From Pseudomonadota bacterium (GTDB lineage: Bacteria > Pseudomonadota > Alphaproteobacteria > Acetobacterales > Acetobacteraceae): a DNA stretch of 43,857 bases. Both the position numbers and the translations under genes were made by a program. Where the stretch lies: NCBI GenBank assembly GCA_019351895.1, contig JABBOH010000021.1, positions 1 through 43,857 on the forward strand, given 5' to 3'. The notes under the pieces are model-generated. The model was given only the letters and a program-made list of their open reading frames with translations. It had not been told where the DNA came from and searched no databases. Of this stretch, positions 1-8,007 are shown in pieces. Position 1 is the stretch's first letter, and every line of letters begins with the position of its first letter.

Positions 1-1052
1 GCAGCTTCGGTGTGGACGAGGTGGTGACGGGCATCGCCAAGACCGGCGTCGTTGGCGTCATCCGAGGGCGCAACAGCGACACCGGCCGCGCCATCGGATT
101 GCGGGCCGACATGGACGCGCTGCCGATCCACGAGGAGACCGGCCTCCCCTATGCCTCGGCCACACCCGGCCTGATGCATGCCTGCGGCCATGACGGCCAC
201 ACCGCCATGCTGCTGGGCGCCGCGCGCTACCTCGCCGAGACGCGGAGTTTCGACGGCACCGTCTACCTCATCTTCCAGCCGGCGGAGGAAGGCGGCGGCG
301 GCGGTCAGGTCATGGTGCAGGAGGGACTGTTCGAGCGCTTCCCGATGAGCCAGGTCTACGGGCTGCACAACTGGCCGAACATCCCCGCAGGCGCCTTCAC
401 CTACCGGCCCGGCCCGATCATGGCGGCGACCGGCAAGATCCACATCACCGTCACCGGCCGCGGCGCGCACGGCGCCAAGCCGAACGAGGGCATCGACCCG
501 ATCCTCGTCGCCTCGCATATCGTGAGCGCGCTGCAGTCGATCGTCTCGCGCGGGATGGAGCCGACCGAGGCGGGCGTGGTCACGATCGGCCACATCTCGG
601 CCGGCAACGCGGAAAACGTCATCCCCGAGCGCGCCATCATGAAGGGCACCGCGCGCTGGTTCTCGCCCGAGGTCGGCGACCTTCTGGAGAGCGGCGTGCA
701 TCGCATCGCGACGGGGGTCGCGGCGGCCTTCGGCGCCACCGCCGAGGTCAGCTTCACGCGCGCCTATCCCGCGACCATCAACGATGCCGAGGCAACCGGC
801 CTGTCGCGGACCGCCGCGGCGACCGTCGCCGGTGAGGCCAGGGTGGTGCCGATGGAGCGGCCGACCATGGGCGCTGAGGATTTCTCGTACATGCTGAACG
901 TGAAGCAGGGCAGCTACATCCTGCTCGGCGGCGGCCGTGGGCCGGATGATCCGGGCGTGCATCACCCGCGCTACGACTTCAACGACGATGTCCTGCCCGT
1001 CGGCGCCTCCTACTGGGCGACGCTGACCGAACAACTCCTGCGGGCCGGTTGA
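1..1052 (+). CDS. M20-family amidohydrolase (hippurate hydrolase-like), 5' truncated by window
   Basis: Metal-dependent amidohydrolase/carboxypeptidase of the M20D type that cleaves N-acyl amino acids or related amides; the true substrate is unknown. The reading frame is open to the window edge (codons before the GTG at 12 read S-F-G), so about 40 N-terminal residues are missing. Metal-site motifs are visible: HACGHDGH, then FQPAEEG with the catalytic acidic pair, LHNWP, GAEDFSYM and a C-terminal GVHHPRYDFND. A dimerisation-domain stretch (GRGAHGAKPNEG) lies between the catalytic halves, as usual for the family. The next gene, an MFS porter on the same strand, starts 112 bases later and might be co-transcribed to import the substrate; that link is inference. 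Confidence 0.93.
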   Translation, partial: SFGVDEVVTGIAKTGVVGVIRGRNSDTGRAIGLRADMDALPIHEETGLPYASATPGLMHACGHDGHTAMLLGAARYLAETRSFDGTVYLIFQPAEEGGGGGQVMVQEGLFERFPMSQVYGLHNWPNIPAGAFTYRPGPIMAATGKIHITVTGRGAHGAKPNEGIDPILVASHIVSALQSIVSRGMEPTEAGVVTIGHISAGNAENVIPERAIMKGTARWFSPEVGDLLESGVHRIATGVAAAFGATAEVSFTRAYPATINDAEATGLSRTAAATVAGEARVVPMERPTMGAEDFSYMLNVKQGSYILLGGGRGPDDPGVHHPRYDFNDDVLPVGASYWATLTEQLLRAG

Positions 1053-1138
1053 GCGGCCGCTTCCGGCTCGGCGCGCAGGCAAACTCCACGAAACTGTCAC
1101 GGCGGCAGGGGCGCGCGGCCCGCTCGCGTGGTCTAGAT

Positions 1139-1163
1139 GACCTCCCGGTCAACACCGGAGGTC
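1139..1163 (+). promoter_or_regulatory. Hairpin occluding the Shine-Dalgarno of the MFS gene
   Basis: Left arm 1139-1149 (GACCTCCCGGT) and right arm 1154-1163 (ACCGGAGGTC) pair over ten base pairs with one bulged C and a four-base loop. The right arm contains the GGAGGT Shine-Dalgarno (1157-1162), and the ATG is at 1165. A weaker alternative, GGTC at 1130-1133 with GACC at 1139-1142, would free the ribosome site. Seen in sequence; regulation is inference. Confidence 0.5.
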
Positions 1164-1164
1164 T

Positions 1165-2544
1165 ATGGACATGCAGACTGGAAGCTTCGCGGCAATCGAC
1201 GAAGAGCAGTTCAAGGGATTCCACTGGCGGACGATTCTGACGACGGGTCTCGGCTGCTTTTGCGATGGCTATGACCTGTCCTCGATCGGCCTTGTTCTGC
1301 CGCTTGTTTTAACGTCCTTCGGCATCGGGAAGATCGGCAGTCTCGAAGCCGGAATGCTCGTGGGCTCGGCGCTGGTCGGTGCCGCGGTCGGCGCTCTCAT
1401 CTTCGGGCTGCTCGGGCAGCGCGGCCGCAAGCGCTTCTACGGGCTAGACGTGTTGCTGATGGCGATCGCTGCGATCGCCCAGGCCTTCGCCCCTGATCTG
1501 GGCTGGCTCATCGCCATCCGCTTCATCCTCGGCATCGGCGTCGGCGCCGATTATGTCCTGTCGCCGACAATCATGGCAGAGCACTCCAACCGCGCCAATC
1601 GGGGCAAGACGATCGGCCTTGGCTTCGCCGTGCTCTGGCCGGTCGGAGCCTTCGCGGCCGGCTTGCTGAACCTTCTCCTCGCGGGGTTCGGCGTCTCGCA
1701 TGATCTGCAATGGCGGATCGTGCTGGCGGCCGGTGCCGTGCCCGCGCTATCCGTCCTCTACCTGCGCCGGCGCATGCCGGAAACCGCGCGCTACCTCGCC
1801 CGTATCGCCGCCGATCCCGGCGCCGCCGACGCCGTGATGCGGCAGATCAGCGGCGCGTCCGTCAGCAGCCCCCCGGAGGACGCCCGGCCTTTCGGCGAGG
1901 TCTTCGCCAAGCATGCGCGCATGATCTTCTCGGCCGCGCTGCTCTGGCTCGTCTTCGACATCGTCATCTATTCCGGCATCCTGTTCGGGCCGTCTTTGAT
2001 CGCAAAAAGTCTCGGCCTCGGCCCGATCGAGTTCTCGCTGCTGATGGCCGTGATCTTCGGCCTGCCGAGCGTCACGGCCTATGCCCTGTTCGGCCTCGAC
2101 AAGTTCGGGCGGAAGCCGTTGCAGATCTGGGGCTTCGTGGCGGCGGCCGCCATGCTCATCCTGTTCGCAGCCCTCAAACAATACCTTGCCGCGATCCCGC
2201 TGCTCGGCCTGATCGTCTTCGGTCTCTACACCATGGCGATCAACGGCCCCGCCGCGGTCAGCGGTGCGGCAATCCTGGGCGTGGAGCTGACACCGACCCG
2301 CATCCGCACGGTCGGGCAGAGCATCACCGTGGTCGGCGGGCGGATCGGCGCCTCGATCAGCGCTTTCCTGTTCCCGCTCATCTTCTCGGCCTTAGGCGAA
2401 GTGGTGGTCATCTACATGCTGGCGGCCGTCGCCATTATCGGCGCGGTCCTGACCGCGATCCTGGTGCCCGAAACCGCAGGCCGGTCGCTCGAGTCGCTGA
2501 ACGACGAGGAGGGGCTCGGCCTGCGCTCGGCAGCCGGCGATTAG
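1165..2544 (+). CDS. MFS transporter, sugar-porter-like
   Basis: Inner-membrane secondary transporter of 459 residues with about 12 hydrophobic segments. Sugar/metabolite-porter features: the loop 2-3 motif is present but weakened (GQRGRKR, without the usual Asp), the second copy in the middle loop is clear (LDKFGRKP), MPETARYL matches the family PESPR position, and the C-terminal PETAGRSLE matches the PETKGRSLE signature. These indicate proton-coupled import of a sugar, aromatic acid or other organic acid, but the substrate cannot be read from the sequence. The ATG at 1165 is chosen for the strong GGAGGT seven to eight bases upstream, which sits in a hairpin. It converges with the permease gene ending at 2565. 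Confidence 0.88.
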   Translation: MDMQTGSFAAIDEEQFKGFHWRTILTTGLGCFCDGYDLSSIGLVLPLVLTSFGIGKIGSLEAGMLVGSALVGAAVGALIFGLLGQRGRKRFYGLDVLLMAIAAIAQAFAPDLGWLIAIRFILGIGVGADYVLSPTIMAEHSNRANRGKTIGLGFAVLWPVGAFAAGLLNLLLAGFGVSHDLQWRIVLAAGAVPALSVLYLRRRMPETARYLARIAADPGAADAVMRQISGASVSSPPEDARPFGEVFAKHARMIFSAALLWLVFDIVIYSGILFGPSLIAKSLGLGPIEFSLLMAVIFGLPSVTAYALFGLDKFGRKPLQIWGFVAAAAMLILFAALKQYLAAIPLLGLIVFGLYTMAINGPAAVSGAAILGVELTPTRIRTVGQSITVVGGRIGASISAFLFPLIFSALGEVVVIYMLAAVAIIGAVLTAILVPETAGRSLESLNDEEGLGLRSAAGD

Positions 2545-2550
2545 CACGTC

Positions 2551-2576
2551 GCCGCGGTCGCGGCTCAGGGCCTGAG
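2551..2576. terminator. Two short palindromes between convergent genes
   Basis: GCCGCG-GT-CGCGGC (2551-2564) is directly followed by CTCAGG-G-CCTGAG (2564-2576), filling the 20-base gap between the MFS stop and the permease stop and running into the permease 3' end. There is no T-run. It may act as a bidirectional, Rho-independent-like structure, but this is weak evidence. Confidence 0.3.
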
Positions 2577-3269
2577 GAACGCCAGGAAATGGCGTTCCGC
2601 GCGCCGGAACAGGAAGATCAGCGTGAACGAGATGCAGAGGTAGAGGATCGCCGCGAGGCCGAAGGCCGAGAAGCTCTCGTAGGTCGCGGCGTTCGCGTCG
2701 TTCGCGATCTTGAGGATGTCGGGCACCGTCGCGGTGAAGGCGAGCGTCGTCGAATGCAGCATGAGGATGACCTCGTTGCTGTAGGCCGGCAGGGCGCGGC
2801 GGAGCGCCGCCGGGATGATGACGCGCCGGTAGAGGGTGACGTTGGACATGCCGAGGGAGCGCGCCGCCTCGACCTCGCCGAAGGCCGTGTCGCGGATCGC
2901 GCCGGCGAAGATGGCGGTTGTATAGGCGCCGGTGTTCAGGCCGAAGGCGAGGATTGTGCAGTCGATTCCCTGCCGGAAGAACTCGTTCAGGAAATGCGTG
3001 TGCTGCACGATGCTCAGGCTGTAGACGCCGGTGTAGATGATCAGAAGCTGCGCATAGAGCGGCGTGCCCGTGAAGACGAAGACGAAGATCCAGACAGGGA
3101 CCCAGACAATCGGGTTGCGGGAGTTACGGGCGATGGCGAGCGGCAGCGCGATGCAGAAGCCGATGACGAGAGCCGCCGTCAGAAGCCACAGCGTCATCGC
3201 GACGCCGGTCATGGTGTAGCCGTCGGTGTAGAGATAGGCGCGCCAGTAGTCGTGGATGATGCCGATCAC
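2565..3269 (-). CDS. Polar amino acid ABC transporter permease (HisM type)
   Basis: Membrane subunit (234 residues, about five hydrophobic segments) of an ABC importer for basic or polar amino acids. The EAA coupling loop is visible as EVEAARSLGMS with a following IIPAALRRALP, the family signature that contacts the ATPase. Translation begins at GTG 3269, overlapping the stop of the upstream permease by four bases (GTGA), so the two are translationally coupled. It should form the membrane heterodimer with the product of 3266-3958; the binding protein is encoded at 4083-4901 and the ATPase divergently at 5149-5961. Amino acid specificity (histidine, or lysine/arginine/ornithine) is inferred from similarity of the binding protein. 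Confidence 0.92.
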   Translation of the reverse strand: MIGIIHDYWRAYLYTDGYTMTGVAMTLWLLTAALVIGFCIALPLAIARNSRNPIVWVPVWIFVFVFTGTPLYAQLLIIYTGVYSLSIVQHTHFLNEFFRQGIDCTILAFGLNTGAYTTAIFAGAIRDTAFGEVEAARSLGMSNVTLYRRVIIPAALRRALPAYSNEVILMLHSTTLAFTATVPDILKIANDANAATYESFSAFGLAAILYLCISFTLIFLFRRAERHFLAFLRP

Positions 3270-3958
3270 AGCGCCGCTTTCCTCACCCCGATCGCGTAGC
3301 GCCGCGTCAGCATCAGCAGCACGCCGTTGGAAACGGTCGTCAGCACCAGATAGACGGCGGCGGCGACGACCGAGAAATAGAAGGTCTCGAAGGTGCCCTT
3401 GCCGGCATCTTGCGTCGCCTTGATGATGTCCGAGAGGCCGATGAGCGACACGATCGCCGTCGCCTTCAGGATGACCTGCCAGTTGTTGGCGAGCGCCGGC
3501 AGCGCGTAGCGCATCATCTGCGGAAAAAGAATGCGGCGGAAGGCGAGCAGCGGCCGCATCCCGAAGGAGCGCGCGGCTTCCATCTGCCCGCGCGGCACGG
3601 CCAGGAAGGCGCCGCGGAACGTCTCGGTGAAGTAGGCGCCGTAGATGAAGCCGAGGGTGATGACACCAGCGGTGAACGGGCTGAGGTTGAACTGGCGCAG
3701 ATTAAGGAAGTCGGTGAAGTCGTTCAGCCAGATCTGCAGGCTGTAGAACAGCAGCAGCATCAGGACGAGATCGGGTACGCCGCGGATGATGGTGGTGTAG
3801 ACTGTCGCGACGGCACGCGCGATCCCGCTCCGGGAGAGCTTGGCCGATGCGCCGATCAGCCCAAGGATGAAGGAGAGGACGAGGGTGAGGATCGACAACT
3901 CGATCGTCGTCAGCGTGCCGGCGAGGATGATCGGGCCGTAGCCGTGCAGATTGAACAT
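3266..3958 (-). CDS. Polar amino acid ABC transporter permease (HisQ type)
   Basis: Second membrane subunit, about 230 residues with five hydrophobic segments. It carries the EAA loop (QMEAARSFGMR followed by FPQMMRYALPAL) typical of HisQ/ArtQ permeases. The frame extends to a TTG at 3976, but the ATG at 3958 (MFNLHGYG) has GGGAGG about ten bases upstream and is preferred. It lies 124 bases downstream of the binding-protein stop, with a strong hairpin between (4012-4040), which could lower permease output relative to the binding protein. It overlaps the next permease by four bases. Confidence 0.91.
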   Translation of the reverse strand: MFNLHGYGPIILAGTLTTIELSILTLVLSFILGLIGASAKLSRSGIARAVATVYTTIIRGVPDLVLMLLLFYSLQIWLNDFTDFLNLRQFNLSPFTAGVITLGFIYGAYFTETFRGAFLAVPRGQMEAARSFGMRPLLAFRRILFPQMMRYALPALANNWQVILKATAIVSLIGLSDIIKATQDAGKGTFETFYFSVVAAAVYLVLTTVSNGVLLMLTRRYAIGVRKAAL

Positions 3959-4011
3959 CAGCGCGACGCCTCCCAACCCTGGCCCTGCCGCGTCACTTCA
4001 GGTCGCGCAGA

Positions 4012-4040
4012 GCGGGAGGATGGCACACCCATCCTCCCGC
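4012..4040 (-). terminator. Perfect 12-bp stem-loop between binding-protein and permease genes
   Basis: GCGGGAGGATGG (4012-4023) and CCATCCTCCCGC (4029-4040) are exact inverse complements around a five-base loop. On the minus transcript it begins 42 bases after the binding-protein stop and has no U-tract. Such structures in ABC operons commonly stabilise the upstream message or partly terminate, so more binding protein is made than permease. Its function here is inference. Confidence 0.6.
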
Positions 4041-4082
4041 CGCCCAGCGCACGCTTCATCGAAGCGCTATCAGGCGAGCAGC

Positions 4083-4901
4083 TCAGTGATTGGCTTGGTC
4101 GTTGTAGACGTCGAAGTTGAAGTACTTCGCTTCGATCTTCTTGTAGGTGCCGTCGGCGCGGATGCCGGCGATCGCCTTGTCGATCTTGGCGAGCAGCTCG
4201 GGTTCGTTCTTGCGGACGCCGATCGCGACGTAGGAGCCGAGAACGTCCTTCGGATCGTCGTGCCGATCGGACTTGATGGTCGCGACCTCCGCGTAATCCT
4301 TGCCCTTCGGCGTCTGCAGAAAGCCGTAATCGGCCTCGACCGAATCCTGCAGCGACGCATCGAGCCGGCCGGCGAGCAGATCGGAATAGACCTGATCCTG
4401 ACCGGGATAGGAGACAACGTGGACGCCTTTCGGCTTCCAATAGGTATTGGCGTAGGTTTCCTGGATCGTCCCGGCCTCGACGCCGACCGTCTTGCCCTTC
4501 AGGCTGTCGACCGAGCCCGTGATGCCCGAGCCCTTCTTGGCGATCAGGCTGGTAGGCTCGTCATACATTTGCGAGGAAAAGTCGATGGCCTTGGCGCGCG
4601 CCGGGGTCTTCGACATCGAGGACAGGATGGCGTCGAACTTGCGAGCCTGAAGCGCCGGGATGATGCTGTCGAAGGTCTGCGACACGAAGACGCATTTGAC
4701 CTTGAGGTAGGCACAGATCGCCCTGCCGAGATCGATGTCGAAGCCCTGGAACTGGCCGGAGGGCGACAGGCTCTCGAAGGGCGGATAGGTGGCGTCGACG
4801 CCGAATTTGATCTCGGTAAACGCTTTCGCCTGAGCGGGCAGAGTGCCACCAAGGCCGAGAAGCACTGCCGCCAGCGCACCGGCAGCAAGAATCTTCTTCA
4901 T
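4083..4901 (-). CDS. Periplasmic polar amino acid-binding protein (HisJ/ArgT type)
   Basis: Solute receptor of the ABC importer, 272 residues. A clear Sec signal peptide covers about the first 25 residues (MKKILAAGALAAVLLGLGG, cleavage after PAQA). The mature protein has family-3 binding-protein motifs: FGVDATYPPFE near the N terminus, GFDIDLGRAIC, and DAILSSMSKTPARAKAIDFS, which resembles the ligand-binding loop of LAO and histidine receptors. Length is normal. The ATG at 4901 has AGGGAG eight bases upstream. It is the first gene of a minus-strand unit, divergent from the ATPase gene, so both promoters should lie in 4902-5148. Ligand is probably lysine/arginine/ornithine, histidine or an opine-like compound; the exact one cannot be told. 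Confidence 0.92.
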   Translation of the reverse strand: MKKILAAGALAAVLLGLGGTLPAQAKAFTEIKFGVDATYPPFESLSPSGQFQGFDIDLGRAICAYLKVKCVFVSQTFDSIIPALQARKFDAILSSMSKTPARAKAIDFSSQMYDEPTSLIAKKGSGITGSVDSLKGKTVGVEAGTIQETYANTYWKPKGVHVVSYPGQDQVYSDLLAGRLDASLQDSVEADYGFLQTPKGKDYAEVATIKSDRHDDPKDVLGSYVAIGVRKNEPELLAKIDKAIAGIRADGTYKKIEAKYFNFDVYNDQANH

Positions 4902-5148
4902 ACGAGGGTCTCCCTAAAGACGGTTTCTCGGGCGCGGAAGGCCCGGGCCCATTGATGCAAGCAGCGCGCCACGCAGGCGGGCCCAACTACACCGCGGAGT
5001 TCGCCCCAGGCAACCCGGAAATGCACGCCGCACGGCGTTCCCATCGGCGCCCTTCCGCCCGATCGTCTCGCCCGCGTCACGCCATTCGCTTGACAGGATG
5101 CGCGCGAAGCGAGGATCGTCGGCCGAACCCATTGAGAGATGCCGCTGG
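4902..5148. promoter_or_regulatory. Divergent intergenic region of the amino acid ABC transporter
   Basis: These 247 bases separate the binding-protein gene (minus) from the ATPase gene (plus) and must hold both promoters. I see ribosome sites at each edge but no convincing palindrome or -35/-10 pair. A longer ATPase frame opens at ATG 5098, which I do not favour. Confidence 0.4.
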
Positions 5149-5961
5149 ATGAGTTTGACCCAGGCCGAGCTTTCGCCCGCGCGTTCAAGCTCGACGGTGG
5201 AAGCGCTTCGCGTGGACGACATGCACAAAAGCTTTGGTCCGCACGAGGTGCTCAAGGGCGTCTCGTTGACCGCGCGGGAGCATGACGTGATCGCCATCCT
5301 CGGCAGCAGCGGTTCCGGCAAAAGCACCTTCCTGCGCTGCATCAACCTCCTGGAGACGCCGGATTCGGGCGAGGTGCGCGTGCGCGGCGAACTCATCGCC
5401 ATGCGCCGCCGGCGGGACGGCACGCAGGAACCCGCCGACCGCCGTCAGGTGGAGCGCGTTCGCCGGCAGCTCGGCATGGTTTTCCAGCAGTTCAATCTCT
5501 GGAGCCATATGACCGTGATCCAGAACCTCACCGAGGCGCCGGTCCACGTGCTCGGTCTCAGCCGCCATGAAGCGATCGAGCGGGCGGAGGCGATGCTGGC
5601 GAAGGTCGGCCTCACCGCCAAGCGGGATGCCTATCCGGTGCAGCTTTCGGGCGGTCAGCAACAGCGCGTCGGCATCGCGCGCGCCCTCTGCATGGAGCCC
5701 GCCGTCATGCTGTTCGACGAGCCGACTTCCGCGCTCGACCCGGAACTCGTGGGCGAAGTCCTGGGCGTCATGCGCGATCTCGCCAGGGAGGGGCGGACGA
5801 TGCTGGTGGTGACCCATGAGATGAGCTTCGCGCGCCAAGTTGCGAGCCGCGTCGTCTTCCTCCATCAGGGCCGCGTGGAGGAGGAGGGCAAGCCCGAGGA
5901 TGTTTTCCTGCGGCCGAACTCGGACCGTCTGCGCCAGTTTCTGTCGCGCATGCACGGCTGA
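5149..5961 (+). CDS. Polar amino acid ABC transporter ATPase (HisP/GlnQ type)
   Basis: Cytoplasmic ATPase, about 270 residues from the ATG at 5149 (an in-frame ATG at 5098 would add 17 poorly conserved residues). All nucleotide-binding motifs are intact: Walker A GSSGSGKS (residues 52-59), Q-loop VFQQFNLW, signature LSGGQQQR, Walker B VMLFDEP with the catalytic Glu, D-loop SALD and H-loop VVTHEM. The insert after the first strand pair (residues about 85-105, [16 protein letters not shown]) matches HisP-type ATPases of basic amino acid importers. It is read away from the binding-protein and permease genes, an uncommon split arrangement. It very probably powers that transporter, as no other permease pair of this type lies nearby. 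Confidence 0.92.
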   Translation: MSLTQAELSPARSSSTVEALRVDDMHKSFGPHEVLKGVSLTAREHDVIAILGSSGSGKSTFLRCINLLETPDSGEVRVRGELIAMRRRRDGTQEPADRRQVERVRRQLGMVFQQFNLWSHMTVIQNLTEAPVHVLGLSRHEAIERAEAMLAKVGLTAKRDAYPVQLSGGQQQRVGIARALCMEPAVMLFDEPTSALDPELVGEVLGVMRDLAREGRTMLVVTHEMSFARQVASRVVFLHQGRVEEEGKPEDVFLRPNSDRLRQFLSRMHG

Positions 5962-6016
5962 CCCGGAGGCGGGCAGGCTCATTTCAGGCGCCGTACCGGT
6001 GGGCTAGACGGAAGAC

Positions 6017-6592
6017 ATGGAAACCGAAGCCGCTGCCAAGCCTCGCTGCGCCTGGGCCGAGGGCGATCCGGTCATGACCGCCTATCACGACGAGGAATGG
6101 GGTCGGCCACAATACGATAGCCGAGCGCTGTGGGAGACGCTGATGCTGGAGGGCTTTCAGGCCGGGCTCTCGTGGCGCACCATCCTGCTTCGGCGGGACG
6201 GCTTTCGCTCGGCGTTCCGAGGCTTCGTGCCAGAAATCGTGGCGGCCTTCGGACCGGAGGAGGTGGAGCGGCTGATGGCCGACCCTGGCATCATCCGGGC
6301 CCGCGCCAAGATCGAGGCCACAATCGGGGGCGCGCGCGCCTACCTCGCGATGCGCGACAACGGCGAGGACTTTTCCCGCTTCTCGTGGGGCATGGCCGGA
6401 GGCAAGCCGATCCGGGGCGACGGCCTCGCTCCCGTCGCCAGCACTCCGCTGTCGCAGGAAATTTCAGTGGCGCTCAAGAAGCGCGGCTTCAAGTTCGTGG
6501 GGCCGGTCATCGTCTATGCGTGGATGCAGGCCGTGGGCATCGTCGACGACCATGCCGCGAACTGCTTCTGCCGCAAGTCCGTAAAGCCATGA
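6017..6592 (+). CDS. tag: DNA-3-methyladenine glycosylase I
   Basis: Base-excision repair enzyme that removes 3-methyladenine from alkylated DNA. It has 191 residues, the usual length. The zinc site known from E. coli Tag (Cys4, His17, His175, Cys179) is reproduced with the same spacings: Cys11 and His24 at the N terminus, and the C-terminal HAANC. The N-terminal CAWAEGDPVMTAYHDEEWG and LEGFQAGLSW blocks, the latter carrying the catalytic Glu, are diagnostic. It starts 55 bases after the ABC ATPase and is probably independent of it. It converges with the histidine kinase gene ending at 6606. Confidence 0.95.
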   Translation: METEAAAKPRCAWAEGDPVMTAYHDEEWGRPQYDSRALWETLMLEGFQAGLSWRTILLRRDGFRSAFRGFVPEIVAAFGPEEVERLMADPGIIRARAKIEATIGGARAYLAMRDNGEDFSRFSWGMAGGKPIRGDGLAPVASTPLSQEISVALKKRGFKFVGPVIVYAWMQAVGIVDDHAANCFCRKSVKP

Positions 6593-6605
6593 TGTTCAGG
6601 CACGT

Positions 6606-7793
6606 TCAGGCGCCTGCCGGCATCCGGAGCGTGAAGCGCGTCTCCACGTTGGTCGAGGTGACGCTCAGCTGTCCGCCATGCGCCCGCGCGATCTCGGAGG
6701 CGATGTAAAGGCCGAGGCCCAGGCCCTGCTGACTGGCGCGGACAGCGCCACGGAAAAACGGCTGGAACAACATCGGGATGGTCGCGGCGGGAATGGGCTC
6801 CCCGGTATTCGCGACAGAGAGGTTAAACCAGCCGTGCCGCGAGGATGCGGTGACCGATACGGGCGTGCCCGCGGGGCTGTAGGTCAGGGCATTGGCAAGC
6901 AGATTGGAGAGAAGCTGCGCGATCCGGGCTTGGTCGCATCGCACCGGCTGATCGAAAACGAAACCGAGGATCACGCTGCGGTCCGGATGCGTCGACTGCA
7001 ACTCATGCACGACCTGCCGCAACGCGGGTTCGACCGCGCCATCGGCATCTTGCTGCAGGATCAGCCCGCTGCCCAGGCGGCCACGCGCGAAATCCATGAC
7101 GTCGTCGATCAACCCTGACATCCGGGCGATGCTGCTCTCGATCCGAGGCGCGATCTCGGCCGCGCGGTTGGGCTTGCGGGAAAGCAGGGTGACGCCGGCG
7201 CTGACCGCCGCGAGCGGATTGCGCAGGTCGTGGCCGAGCACGGCGATGAACTGTTCGCGCAATTCGGAAAACTCTCGCTCATGGGCGAGAGTCGCCTCGG
7301 TCTGGGCAAGGCGGGCATTAGCGTCGAGATGAAAAGCGATGAGCTCCGCGAATAGCTTGAACGAGCCGATGATCTCCGGCGTCCGGAGCTTGCGCGGCTT
7401 CGGGTCGATTGCGCAGAGCGTGCCGAAGAACCGGCCATCGGGCATCAGGATCGGCACGGAGATGTAGCTCCCGAAGCCGTACATGGCGAGCGTCGGATGG
7501 CTGCGATAGACGGCGTCCTGGCTCACGTCCTCGATGATGACGGCTTCGCGGTGCTGGCGGACTTCGTGGCAGATCGTGGTCTCGACCTTGAGTTCGCCGC
7601 CCGGGCGCAAGCCGAATCCGATATCGTCGCGGACGCCGCAGGCGATCCAACGGTCGGCCGTCACCCGGGCCACAACGGCGAAGCCCATCCCCGTGGTGGC
7701 GCAGGCCACATCGAGAATAGTCGGGACCGCCGGCACGTTCAGCACGGCCTCGATGTCCCGCCCGATGCCGCCATTCAGCAGGGCCTGGTGCAT
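6606..7793 (-). CDS. GAF-domain sensor histidine kinase
   Basis: Cytosolic sensor kinase of about 395 residues. An N-terminal GAF domain covers about residues 20-160 (it contains SYISVPILMPDGRFFGTLCAIDP). A short coiled linker follows, then HisKA with H-box AVLGHDLRNPL, and a HATPase_c domain with N-box LLSNLLANALTYS, an atypical G1 region (VANTGEPI) and GLGLGLYIASEI. No membrane segment is visible. The open frame continues upstream to 8243, but the ATG at 7793 is preceded by an AGGATA ribosome site and by non-protein-like sequence. The GAF type suggests a small ligand, redox or light signal. No partner regulator is adjacent; the single-domain regulator at 9568 is the nearest candidate. Confidence 0.88.
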   Translation of the reverse strand: MHQALLNGGIGRDIEAVLNVPAVPTILDVACATTGMGFAVVARVTADRWIACGVRDDIGFGLRPGGELKVETTICHEVRQHREAVIIEDVSQDAVYRSHPTLAMYGFGSYISVPILMPDGRFFGTLCAIDPKPRKLRTPEIIGSFKLFAELIAFHLDANARLAQTEATLAHEREFSELREQFIAVLGHDLRNPLAAVSAGVTLLSRKPNRAAEIAPRIESSIARMSGLIDDVMDFARGRLGSGLILQQDADGAVEPALRQVVHELQSTHPDRSVILGFVFDQPVRCDQARIAQLLSNLLANALTYSPAGTPVSVTASSRHGWFNLSVANTGEPIPAATIPMLFQPFFRGAVRASQQGLGLGLYIASEIARAHGGQLSVTSTNVETRFTLRMPAGA

Positions 7794-8007
7794 TACTATC
7801 CTGTCGTGGTGACGGCGCGGGAAGGGTCCGAGCAGGGACACACATCGCCGTGAGCGATCTATAGCCGGAGGATATGCCAGGGACAATGATCTCCTGCCGG
7901 CGCGTATCGAAATCCGTCGGAAGGCGCGGGCGCGACCGGCCCTGGAGCTCCCCGCTGGCGCCACGCAGCCAGCCACGGTAATTGGCAGCCTCCAGAAGGA
8001 CCATATC
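7794..8007. promoter_or_regulatory. Divergent intergenic region, kinase and FAD oxidoreductase
   Basis: These 214 bases hold the promoters of two divergent genes. Ribosome sites are present at both ends (AGGATA for the kinase, AAGGA for the oxidoreductase). I see no strong operator. Confidence 0.35.
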
